From UBA1372 sp964496075 (lineage in GTDB: Bacteria; Patescibacteriota; Microgenomatia; UBA12405), in NCBI GenBank assembly GCA_964496075.1, contig CAZBXB010000033.1:1-8051 (forward strand): DNA of 8,051 bases, given 5' to 3'. Positions 1 through 5,305 of the stretch are shown here, in pieces. A program made the translations under genes and the position numbers. The notes under the pieces are model-generated. The model had not been told where the DNA came from. It did not search any database and worked only from the letters and a program-made list of their open reading frames with translations. How positions within the stretch are numbered: the first letter of the stretch is position 1; the number at the start of each line of letters is the position of its first letter.

Positions 1-32
1 TCAGGATTAAGTCCGGAAAGGATATCGGTCAT
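1..32 (-). CDS. 5' end of a probable UvrD/PcrA-like helicase gene (partial)
   Basis: Only the first ten codons lie in the window; they read MTDILSGLNP on the minus strand, and the next codon begins GA (Glu or Asp). Seen: an open frame from ATG to the window edge, with a TATAGT box 6 nt upstream of the ATG. Known: superfamily 1 UvrD/PcrA/Rep helicases commonly begin with a short stretch followed by 'LNPEQ', the start of the Q-motif region that contacts the ATP adenine. The match is short, so the name is an inference from about seven residues. The gene would lie 41 nt downstream of the DUF2298 gene, on the same strand but with its own promoter. The rest of the gene is outside the window. Confidence 0.5.
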   Translation of the reverse strand, partial: MTDILSGLNP

Positions 33-38
33 GTGCTT

Positions 39-44
39 ACTATA
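39..44 (-). promoter_or_regulatory. -10 box (TATAGT) of the helicase-like gene
   Basis: On the minus strand TATAGT is followed by six bases and then the ATG at 32-30. No Shine-Dalgarno sequence lies between them. The spacing would put the transcription start at or next to the ATG, implying a leaderless message. No convincing -35 box is visible. The same layout recurs at five other starts in this window, which raises confidence. Confidence 0.55.
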
Positions 45-73
45 AAGCAATTAAAAACAATATTAAAGGCTGG

Positions 74-2173
74 CTATTTTTTTATTTTATAAATTTTGGT
101 TTTACTGGATTCAAAAACTAGGTCGGAGATAGCAGCAATATTGTCTTGATTTAGGTCTTCATATTTTTCAAACTCTTTATCGCCGATAAAAATATAGTCG
201 ATTGAATATTTTTGGACCAAGAGTCTGAGTTGGGCAATATCTAATGACTGGTAGATTTGGGCTACATCGGTTTGACGGGCGGCGGGAGCATCGTAGCCAC
301 CCCGCCAAAGCCATTCGTGAACAATCCAGCCTTCAACTGTAGGTAGACCGGTTGAAGAGGAAATAAGATTGTAATCAGTATAGCTATCACCGGCGGCTTC
401 TAGCATAATGGGCTGGCCGGTAATATTTTGATTTATCCAGAGGATGGCTTGGTAGTTATCGGGGAAACGGTTTTTGACAAAATTTAAGCCATCTAGGCCT
501 TGATAGACTTTTAAAGAAGCATAGTTTGAGCGAATGGCAAAAAAGGGATAAATAAGATGGGCAAAAATAACTAAGGCAAAAATTAGTTTATAGCCGTATC
601 TAGCAAGCTTTGATTTGACAGTGGAGAACTGAGCTAGGACATAAGAACCAGACAGAGCGTACATCATGAAGGCAGCGTAAACCAACTTAAACATGGTGTT
701 GGCCCGGCGATGAGTATAGACATAAATATCTTTGATGTAAAAAATTTCAGGAATGAGAACAAGAATGGAGGCGGTGGCAATTAAGGAAAAAACAAAAAGG
801 TGACTTGGATGTGGTTTTTTTATCTTTTTGATGTAGTGATTTAGTAAAAAGACAAAGGGCCAACATATTAACCAAAAACCACCATAAAGAATTGCTAGTT
901 GCCAGACAGGAGAATGGGCATCAGACCAACGTAAGCCTTCCATCATAGGCTGGAAGTTGGCTGAGAAAGGTAGGGTAAACAAATACCAAAAAAGAATAGT
1001 TAGAAGGCCGTTAACTGAGGTTTTAACTAAAATATAAACAAGAGATTTGTGTTGATAAAAGTTAACTAGAAAAGTACTAATGGCAAAGAAGAGACCAAAG
1101 CTGGCAAAGTCCCAAGCATTGGTCATAAAAGTAATTGATAGCAAAAAAGAGGTGGGCAAAAATAAATATGGCTCAAGTAGGTCGAGAGACGGTTTAGAGA
1201 TAAAAAAGCTAAGTAAAAAGGCTAGTAAAAGTAAAACATGAGGAATATTGTTCATATGTCCATGAAGGTCGGCCACAACAAAACTATAAAGAGGAAACTC
1301 ATGAATGGTCTTATCATCTGTTTCGGGATCATAACCGATAAAGCGAGTGGCATCGGGATACCAGTAAGACAGAGAGGCTTTTTTGTACTCCGAAAGTGAC
1401 AGGACTAATTTTTGATTGTTGCTAATATTTATTTTTGTAAGCTTGTAGACAGCGTGAAGATTGCCGCCAAAAGTTAGAATAAGGGCAGAGAAAAGAGGTA
1501 AGAGTAAAAGTTTAAATTTTTTTATTTTGGGAGACTTTAAATAAATGAGATTAGCTGACAGGCTATAAGTTGATATAAAAGTGAGGGCTAAAACCGTGGC
1601 CATAGAAAGGTTGTAAGTAACTGAGGAAGGGATGGCAGACAGTTTGGTTAGAAGAGCATAGACCAGATGACCAAAGTAATAGTAGTTAATTTTTTGGCCC
1701 GAATACCACATATCCTGAGGCGGTAAGTATTTAGTTCTGAGAGCTGAGTTAATAAATCCCCAATCCATGGGTTTTTCTAGATTGTCTATATCCGGTCTGA
1801 AGGCACGGACATAGGACCAAAGTAGTAGTAGACCGAAAAAGACCAGTTCGTAGACAAGGAAAATGAGCCATTTTTGTTTTAAGGTTTTTATGAATTTGGC
1901 GGAAGTGTAGTATTTGTTTTTAAAAAGTATGTTTAGAATAAAAATGGCGAGAAGTAGCCAGGCAATGGCGGTTTGGCTAAAATCAATTAGCTTAATAAAA
2001 CTTAAAAAAAAGATGGCAAAGGTGACAATAATGAGGGAAAGGGTTTTGGTAAAGGCATAACCTTTATCCCAAAATTTATCAAAGAGGTGAAGAGTAAGCG
2101 GCAGACAAGATAAGCCAATAACAAAGATTGTCAGATACCAGGTTACAACATAATTGAAATCTATGGGAGTCAT
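74..2173 (-). CDS. DUF2298 ('YYY') multi-pass membrane protein, probable glycosyltransferase-like enzyme
   Basis: A 699-residue integral membrane protein of the DUF2298/Chlor_Arch_YYY family. Family hallmarks are visible: EKPMDWGFINS at residues 133-143, NYYYFGH at 163-169 (the YYY motif), FPLYSF then ADLHGHM at 293-307, TNAWD at 351-355, and RRANTMFK at 489-496. A dozen or so hydrophobic segments fill residues 8-550. A C-terminal soluble part (about 560-699) carries TGLPTVEGWIVHEWLWRG at 608-625 and a YIFIGDKE motif at 660-667. The fold resembles GT-C membrane glycosyltransferases using polyprenyl-phosphate sugars, but the reaction is not established for the family. The ATG overlaps the stop of the PAP2 gene (ATGA at 2173-2170) and has no clear ribosome site, so translational coupling is likely. 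Length is normal for the family and no frame damage is seen. Confidence 0.9.
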   Translation of the reverse strand: MTPIDFNYVVTWYLTIFVIGLSCLPLTLHLFDKFWDKGYAFTKTLSLIIVTFAIFFLSFIKLIDFSQTAIAWLLLAIFILNILFKNKYYTSAKFIKTLKQKWLIFLVYELVFFGLLLLWSYVRAFRPDIDNLEKPMDWGFINSALRTKYLPPQDMWYSGQKINYYYFGHLVYALLTKLSAIPSSVTYNLSMATVLALTFISTYSLSANLIYLKSPKIKKFKLLLLPLFSALILTFGGNLHAVYKLTKINISNNQKLVLSLSEYKKASLSYWYPDATRFIGYDPETDDKTIHEFPLYSFVVADLHGHMNNIPHVLLLLAFLLSFFISKPSLDLLEPYLFLPTSFLLSITFMTNAWDFASFGLFFAISTFLVNFYQHKSLVYILVKTSVNGLLTILFWYLFTLPFSANFQPMMEGLRWSDAHSPVWQLAILYGGFWLICWPFVFLLNHYIKKIKKPHPSHLFVFSLIATASILVLIPEIFYIKDIYVYTHRRANTMFKLVYAAFMMYALSGSYVLAQFSTVKSKLARYGYKLIFALVIFAHLIYPFFAIRSNYASLKVYQGLDGLNFVKNRFPDNYQAILWINQNITGQPIMLEAAGDSYTDYNLISSSTGLPTVEGWIVHEWLWRGGYDAPAARQTDVAQIYQSLDIAQLRLLVQKYSIDYIFIGDKEFEKYEDLNQDNIAAISDLVFESSKTKIYKIKK

Positions 2174-2733
2174 TTAGAAAATAGACTAAATAAATTTGCA
2201 ATCGGACTGGTCAAAAATGCAGGAAAAATAATTTGATGACTAAGGCCCCAAGTAAACAAACCGACCAGAATACCGCCTAAGACATCAATGGGGTAATGGA
2301 AACCAACCAGGACTCTGAAAAGAAGAAGGGGGGCGGTAACAAATAAAAAGTTTGAGGCCGACATAACCGAATATTGATTGATAAAAAGAAGAAAGAAAAC
2401 GGCTTTACTAGTATGGCCTGAGGGAAAAGAGCCGGTATCGTACCAACTTTTCACAAGACCAGGCGGTAGGGTGTACTTGTATTTACAAATTGGTCTGGAC
2501 CAAAAAAGAAAGGACTTACAAAACCTTTCAATAATTTCCGCAAGTAAAGTAGCTAAGAAAAGTTGCCAAAAAATGTTGGCATCAAAAGCTACTAATCGAA
2601 AAGAGACAAAGATAAGAAAAAACCAAATCAGATAATTGAAAAAGACAAGAGTTGAAGATCCAAATTTTGTTTTGCAGGCTAATTTAAAAAGACTTTGTTT
2701 GGGTTGCCAAAAAAGAATATTTTTAAGAAACAT
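2170..2733 (-). CDS. PAP2-family membrane phosphatase
   Basis: A 187-residue membrane protein of the phosphatidic acid phosphatase type 2 superfamily. All three signature motifs are present: K73-x6-R80-P81 (KX6RP), P104-S-G-H107 (PSGH), and R140-x5-H146-x3-D150. The Ser that normally precedes Arg140 is Phe. H146 should be the phosphorylated nucleophile and H107 the acid/base. Known relatives dephosphorylate lipid phosphates such as phosphatidic acid, phosphatidylglycerol phosphate or undecaprenyl diphosphate. Four or five hydrophobic helices are visible (about 30-50, 54-70, 108-122, 128-144, 148-165). It is the first gene of a two-gene operon with the DUF2298 protein, overlapping by ATGA. This suggests polyprenyl-phosphate recycling for that enzyme, but the substrate cannot be read from sequence. 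The start follows a TATAAT box by 8 nt. Confidence 0.9.
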   Translation of the reverse strand: MFLKNILFWQPKQSLFKLACKTKFGSSTLVFFNYLIWFFLIFVSFRLVAFDANIFWQLFLATLLAEIIERFCKSFLFWSRPICKYKYTLPPGLVKSWYDTGSFPSGHTSKAVFFLLFINQYSVMSASNFLFVTAPLLLFRVLVGFHYPIDVLGGILVGLFTWGLSHQIIFPAFLTSPIANLFSLFSK

Positions 2734-2741
2734 CTGTTGAA

Positions 2742-2747
2742 ATTATA
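2742..2747 (-). promoter_or_regulatory. -10 box (TATAAT) of the PAP2-DUF2298 operon
   Basis: A consensus TATAAT lies on the minus strand 8 nt upstream of the PAP2 ATG, giving a predicted leader of zero to three bases. There is no TGn extension and no recognisable -35 box. Instead, the spacer and -35 region are filled by a 30-bp imperfect palindrome that abuts the box, which could be an operator. Confidence 0.65.
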
Positions 2748-2776
2748 AACTATCTCGCCTAACGGCTCGATAGTTT
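2747..2776. repeat. 30-bp imperfect palindrome upstream of the PAP2 promoter
   Basis: AAACTATC (2747-2754) pairs perfectly with GATAGTTT (2769-2776). After a 2+2 base mismatch (TC/TC), GCC (2757-2759) pairs with GGC (2764-2766) around a TAAC loop. The palindrome sits directly upstream of the PAP2 -10 box, where a regulator would contact DNA. It could also fold as a hairpin in RNA read from the exonuclease gene, but it has no U-tract typical of an intrinsic terminator. Operator function is an inference. Confidence 0.55.
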
Positions 2777-2783
2777 GTTTCGC
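2757..2783. repeat. 27-nt direct repeat, copy 1
   Basis: This copy matches 2821-2847 in 26 of 27 positions; the first 24 bases (2757-2780) are identical and the one mismatch is at 2781. It starts with GCCTAACGGCTCGATAG and forms the right part of the 30-bp palindrome. The start-to-start distance to copy 2 is 64 bp. Function is unknown. Confidence 0.85.
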
Positions 2784-2820
2784 CTGGTACTTGGTATTAT
2801 TGATATCTTGAAATAAATCT

Positions 2821-2847
2821 GCCTAACGGCTCGATAGTTTGTTTGGC
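2821..2847. repeat. 27-nt direct repeat, copy 2
   Basis: This second copy ends exactly against the TGA stop codon (2850-2848, minus strand) of the exonuclease gene. It keeps the inner GCC-TAAC-GGC hairpin and the GATAGTTT arm but lacks the matching left arm of copy 1, so it is a half-palindrome. The 37 bp between the copies have no clear structure. It may be a dispersed genomic repeat or a second binding site. Confidence 0.85.
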
Positions 2848-3465
2848 TCAGAACATAGACATCTGATCCTGATTTGTGTCGTTATTATTGGCAGGATATG
2901 AAAAATCGACTTCAACTTGCCTTAATGTATTCCATTTATCTTTGTATCTTAAAAAGCCATTGTGAAGGCCAAAATCGTAAACTTTTTTAGTAACATCGAC
3001 ATCAGCTTGGCAATAATTTTGAAGTTTGGCAAGACTATCGGCATCCCCTTTTTGCCAATATAAAACGGCATTGGTACCAATATCTGTTTTAGTGGCGCCC
3101 ATGGTCTGACTGGCAATAGAATTTAGAGATAAACGATGGCCTAAGGCTTGCTTAATGTGATCTAAAATATCGAAGTGGTTTAACCTGGTAAAGTCGTATT
3201 GATAACACAGCGAGCTTAGTACCTGATTGTCGAAACTAATTGAATTGAAGCCAATAATACGGTCAACATTGGTAAAAAGAGGCCAGATTTGATCTAGATC
3301 ATTGACCCAAAAGCTATACATCTTTCCTTCAGTTTCTTGATAATTTTTATCCAGAATGCGCTTATAAAGCGAGACAACAGACAAAAGAAGGTCGGCGGGA
3401 TTACCAGTTTGTATATCTTCAAATAGCTTTTGGGTTTCAAGATCGTAGATAATTTCTTCAAACAT
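2848..3465 (-). CDS. RNase H-fold DEDDy 3'-5' exonuclease-like protein
   Basis: A 205-residue protein with the DEDDy exonuclease layout: Exo I as D8-x-E10 (IIYDLET), Exo II as GFNSISFDNQVL (residues 72-83, Asp79), and Exo III as Y151-x3-D155 (YCQADVDVTKKVYDF). LNSIAS at 114-119 is also typical of the region before Exo III. It resembles the YprB/PolB-exo2 type of RNase H-like domain, often found alone or joined to helicases and nucleases. Two-metal hydrolysis of single-stranded DNA or RNA ends is expected; the true substrate is not shown. The last 20 residues (NNNDTNQDQMSMF end) look disordered. It is second in an operon, 20 nt after the CarD-like gene. Unlike the leaderless genes here, it has a good Shine-Dalgarno sequence. 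Confidence 0.8.
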   Translation of the reverse strand: MFEEIIYDLETQKLFEDIQTGNPADLLLSVVSLYKRILDKNYQETEGKMYSFWVNDLDQIWPLFTNVDRIIGFNSISFDNQVLSSLCYQYDFTRLNHFDILDHIKQALGHRLSLNSIASQTMGATKTDIGTNAVLYWQKGDADSLAKLQNYCQADVDVTKKVYDFGLHNGFLRYKDKWNTLRQVEVDFSYPANNNDTNQDQMSMF

Positions 3466-3474
3466 AAAAAGTGG

Positions 3475-3480
3475 CTCCTC
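3475..3480 (-). promoter_or_regulatory. Shine-Dalgarno site of the exonuclease gene
   Basis: GAGGAG on the minus strand lies 9 nt upstream of the ATG at 3465, inside the 20-nt gap after the CarD-like gene. It supports this start and shows that the genome uses Shine-Dalgarno initiation inside operons. No -10 box sits in the gap, so the gene is probably cotranscribed with the CarD-like gene. Confidence 0.75.
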
Positions 3481-3485
3481 TGTTA

Positions 3486-4001
3486 CTATTTGAGCTTGGT
3501 TTCGACTTTAATTTCGGCTTTTTCGGTACTTATATTGTAGGCAAGGGCGACTTCTTCGGCCAGACGGGAAATAAGAAGTCTATAAACATATTTTTTGCTA
3601 CTGGTAAATTTGAGTTCTAGATCGGTTTTTTCAAGGAAAAGTTTTCTGATAGTTTCGGCTACTTGCCTTGGTTCGTTTAAGTTAAGAATGGCCTTGGCAG
3701 TAAGGACGTCAACTATTTCAAGTTTAATTTTTTTATCAGATAAAATCGCCAAGACTTCATCTAGTTCTTTTTTGGTAAGAGGTTTTCTGATAGTGGTTCT
3801 GTCTAAGTTTTTGACTGGTAGAGAGGAAGTAACCTCTGATTCAGAATCAATTTTAAAAAATGGCCTAAAGACTAAAAGCTGATCCGAACCTTGATCTGTT
3901 TTGATTTTATCAACTCTAACTATTTTAAAAACTTGACCATAATCAACTAAAAAATCACCTTTTTTGTAGGTATCTAGACCGTTACCTGTATTCATTGGCA
4001 T
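3486..4001 (-). CDS. CarD-like transcription regulator (CarD/CdnL/TRCF-type RNA polymerase interaction domain)
   Basis: A 171-residue protein. The N-terminal part (about 10-73) looks like the small beta-barrel RNA polymerase interaction domain of CarD/CdnL: YKKGDFLVDYGQVFKIVRVDKI at 12-33, then LLVFRPFF at 42-49, ending with the characteristic LPVKNLDRTTIRKPLTKKELDEVL segment at 61-84. The rest (about 75-171) is predicted mostly helical, as in the CarD C-terminal DNA-binding domain, and ends in AEEVALAYNISTEKAE (148-163). Known family members bind the RNA polymerase beta subunit and stabilise open promoter complexes. The call is by pattern and length (CarD proteins are usually about 160-190 residues). 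No TRCF helicase domain follows, so this is a stand-alone form. The ATG at 4001 is 5 nt after an extended -10 box, favouring it over the ATG two codons later. Confidence 0.75.
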   Translation of the reverse strand: MPMNTGNGLDTYKKGDFLVDYGQVFKIVRVDKIKTDQGSDQLLVFRPFFKIDSESEVTSSLPVKNLDRTTIRKPLTKKELDEVLAILSDKKIKLEIVDVLTAKAILNLNEPRQVAETIRKLFLEKTDLELKFTSSKKYVYRLLISRLAEEVALAYNISTEKAEIKVETKLK

Positions 4002-4006
4002 AAATC

Positions 4007-4015
4007 ATTATACCA
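4007..4015 (-). promoter_or_regulatory. Extended -10 promoter (TGG-TATAAT) of the CarD-like/exonuclease operon
   Basis: On the minus strand TGGTATAAT is followed by GATTT and the ATG at 4001. The hexamer is the exact consensus and has the TGn extension that lets a promoter work without a -35 box; none is visible. With only five bases to the ATG, the message is predicted to be leaderless. It occupies the 27-bp gap after the PD-(D/E)XK gene. Confidence 0.75.
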
Positions 4016-4028
4016 CCTGCTTTTCGTA

Positions 4029-4895
4029 TTATAGGATTACCGAATCGGCAGATGTTTTGAGTAGGCTAAAATCAACTAGGTAATTGTCACGAAAACCACC
4101 AGCGCCAACGTATTCGGCCTGACCTTTAATAATTGATTCAAATGGCTGACAATGAGAACAACCTTTATCTCCTTTGGGACAAGTGTAATGCTCTAATTGT
4201 CTGGCTAATTTAATTTGTTTACCGATTTTTAATATTTTTTGGGATGACTTAACGGGATCAGGTAATTTTTTCGAAATCAAGTCCGGTCCGGTTTCAAGAT
4301 ACCAGTAACTGGCGCCAGCGACCGGTCTTTGCTGGCAATTGAGAGTAAGTAAGTGATAAATAGGTAGCTGGAGAGAATCGTCATCTTGGCGATTTTTGCC
4401 TGTTTTAAAGTCAATAATGTGAACGGCGTTTTTGTCTTTTAGATATTCCAGCCAATCGATCTTGCCACAAAGGATAAGATTGTCTGACTCGGAAAGCCAA
4501 AAATAAGGCAGATCCATATTGATTTTGACGGCAAGTTTAATTAAGGGGCCAGGATTTTTGGTGACCATATCAAGCATATCTTGACCGCGTCTTTTATATT
4601 CATTTTCGGTTTTAGTATCAAGAAAACCACCTTGCTTACCACTAACTTTGGACCAAGCTTGGTTAAATTTTTCCAGAAGCGGTGTTTGAAAACGTTTATC
4701 GGTAGGAAGAATGGATAATGACTCAACCACCTGGTGAACGATTGAGCCAAGAGATAAAGATGGAGAAACTACTTGAACTTTGTGGCCGGTTTTTGGATCT
4801 TTGTAGACGTTTTTGAGGTAATAAGACCTGGGGCAAGCCAAGAAGTCAGATATTGAGCTATGAGATATCCAAACGGCGGTATATTTGTCAGGCAT
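4029..4895 (-). CDS. PD-(D/E)XK nuclease, RecB/AddB/Cas4-like
   Basis: A 288-residue single-domain nuclease of the RecB-like PD-(D/E)XK superfamily (PDDEXK_1 type). Motifs in order: ISHSSISDFLACPRSYYLKN at 10-29 (typical entry segment with Cys21), GSIVHQVVESL at 50-60 (His54), CGKIDWLE at 143-150 (Asp147), IIDFKTGK at 160-167 (catalytic D162-x-K164), and QLPIY at 176-180 (Q-x3-Y). A late cysteine group, C239, C246 and C249, could join Cys21 in an iron-sulfur 'staple', but the pattern differs from the usual one. Known relatives are exonucleases of RecBCD/AddAB and Cas4. The stand-alone size matches CPR and archaeal RecB-family exonucleases. No helicase domain is fused and no cas gene is nearby, so a Cas4 role is not supported. 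It has its own promoter in the 15-bp gap after the upstream gene. Confidence 0.85.
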   Translation of the reverse strand: MPDKYTAVWISHSSISDFLACPRSYYLKNVYKDPKTGHKVQVVSPSLSLGSIVHQVVESLSILPTDKRFQTPLLEKFNQAWSKVSGKQGGFLDTKTENEYKRRGQDMLDMVTKNPGPLIKLAVKINMDLPYFWLSESDNLILCGKIDWLEYLKDKNAVHIIDFKTGKNRQDDDSLQLPIYHLLTLNCQQRPVAGASYWYLETGPDLISKKLPDPVKSSQKILKIGKQIKLARQLEHYTCPKGDKGCSHCQPFESIIKGQAEYVGAGGFRDNYLVDFSLLKTSADSVIL

Positions 4896-4900
4896 AAACT

Positions 4901-4909
4901 AGTGTAACA
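4901..4909 (-). promoter_or_regulatory. Extended -10 promoter (TGT-TACACT) of the PD-(D/E)XK gene
   Basis: On the minus strand TGTTACACT is followed by AGTTT and the ATG at 4895. The gap to the upstream stop codon is only 15 bp and is almost completely filled by this promoter, with no Shine-Dalgarno. The 17 bases from TGT to the ATG are identical to those before the 5270 gene. Confidence 0.65.
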
Positions 4910-4910
4910 T

Positions 4911-5270
4911 CTACTGTAAAGACTCAGCCACAATGACTCTCATTTCTATTTGAGTATTTGGATTGTTGTGTCTCAGTGTCCCTACTATTTCTTCAAAATC
5001 GCTGTTGGAAAGAAGTATTCCCGTGCTAGTTGGAGATGGTCCATTTCCAATTAGAAGATTTTCACCGAAACAGAAACGTAAGAGGAGCTCATGGGTGGCT
5101 TCGTTCTGGGTTGGACCAGCAAATCCAGCAACCCACGGAATTTTTGAAACAGTTGCCTCAGTATTTGAGCCAACGCCGGAATAATAAATCCCTCGCTCGT
5201 AACCCTTTTCCTTGCGTAATATCTGAAAAAGAGTAATTTCTTTGATCTTTATTCTTTCTGTTGCAGACAT
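4911..5270 (-). CDS. Hypothetical protein, 119 residues
   Basis: I do not recognise a family. The protein is soluble, with no signal peptide or membrane segment. It starts with a charged stretch (MSATERIKIKEITLFQIL). A Gly-rich middle follows, including YYSGVGSNTEAT at 29-40 and VAGFAGPTQNEATHELLLRF at 47-66. After that come GNGPSPTSTGILLS at 75-88 and a C-terminal IEMRVIVAES strand at 107-116. The pattern of alternating beta segments and Gly/Pro turns suggests a small alpha/beta domain. Evidence that it is real: a clean open frame from ATG to TAG and an extended -10 promoter ending 5 nt before its ATG, the same as for the next gene. By hand count the stretch 4921-5220 is about 44% G+C, against about 29% for 6541-6840 in the glycosyltransferase gene, so transfer is possible. 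Two plus-strand frames over it lack such support. Confidence 0.65.
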   Translation of the reverse strand: MSATERIKIKEITLFQILRKEKGYERGIYYSGVGSNTEATVSKIPWVAGFAGPTQNEATHELLLRFCFGENLLIGNGPSPTSTGILLSNSDFEEIVGTLRHNNPNTQIEMRVIVAESLQ

Positions 5271-5275
5271 AAACT

Positions 5276-5284
5276 AGTGTAACA
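5276..5284 (-). promoter_or_regulatory. Extended -10 promoter (TGT-TACACT) of the 119-residue hypothetical gene
   Basis: TGTTACACT-AGTTT-ATG on the minus strand, identical over 17 bases to the element before the PD-(D/E)XK gene. It predicts a leaderless message. It lies back to back with the aldolase promoter inside a 35-bp divergent intergenic region, leaving no independent space for -35 boxes. Confidence 0.65.
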
Positions 5285-5291
5285 AAGATTG

Positions 5292-5300
5292 TGATAGATT
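5292..5300 (+). promoter_or_regulatory. Extended -10 promoter (TGA-TAGATT) of the aldolase-glycosyltransferase operon
   Basis: TGATAGATT is followed by AATGT and then the ATG at 5306. The hexamer fits TAnnnT and has the TGn extension. There is no Shine-Dalgarno between it and the ATG, so leaderless initiation is predicted. The divergent promoter for the 119-residue gene is only 7 bp away (5276-5284). Confidence 0.6.
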
Positions 5301-5305
5301 AATGT

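Noticed and set aside
2378..2635. Plus-strand 85-residue frame opposite the PAP2 gene
   Set aside because: The opposite strand encodes all three PAP2 catalytic motifs. The frame is Lys/Arg-rich antisense with no promoter or ribosome site.
2757..2847. Two 27-nt repeats around a 37-bp 'spacer', resembling a minimal CRISPR array
   Set aside because: Only two copies, one forming a longer palindrome beside a promoter, and no cas genes nearby. The RecB-like nuclease has no Cas4 context. A direct repeat is the safer description.
2757..2847. GTTAGGC/GCCTAAC core matching the integron attC consensus (GTTRRRY/RYYYAAC)
   Set aside because: The two cores lie in the same orientation, the palindrome is only 30 bp with no attC-type unpaired bases or integrase, and the 7-mer match is expected to occur by chance.
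4029..4895. PD-(D/E)XK gene as cas4
   Set aside because: No cas1/cas2 or repeat array is present, the cysteine pattern is non-canonical, and the length and motifs fit general RecB-family exonucleases.
4963..5236. Plus-strand 73- and 68-residue frames opposite the 119-residue hypothetical gene
   Set aside because: Neither has a promoter or Shine-Dalgarno, whereas the minus-strand frame is longer and has an extended -10 box correctly placed before its ATG.
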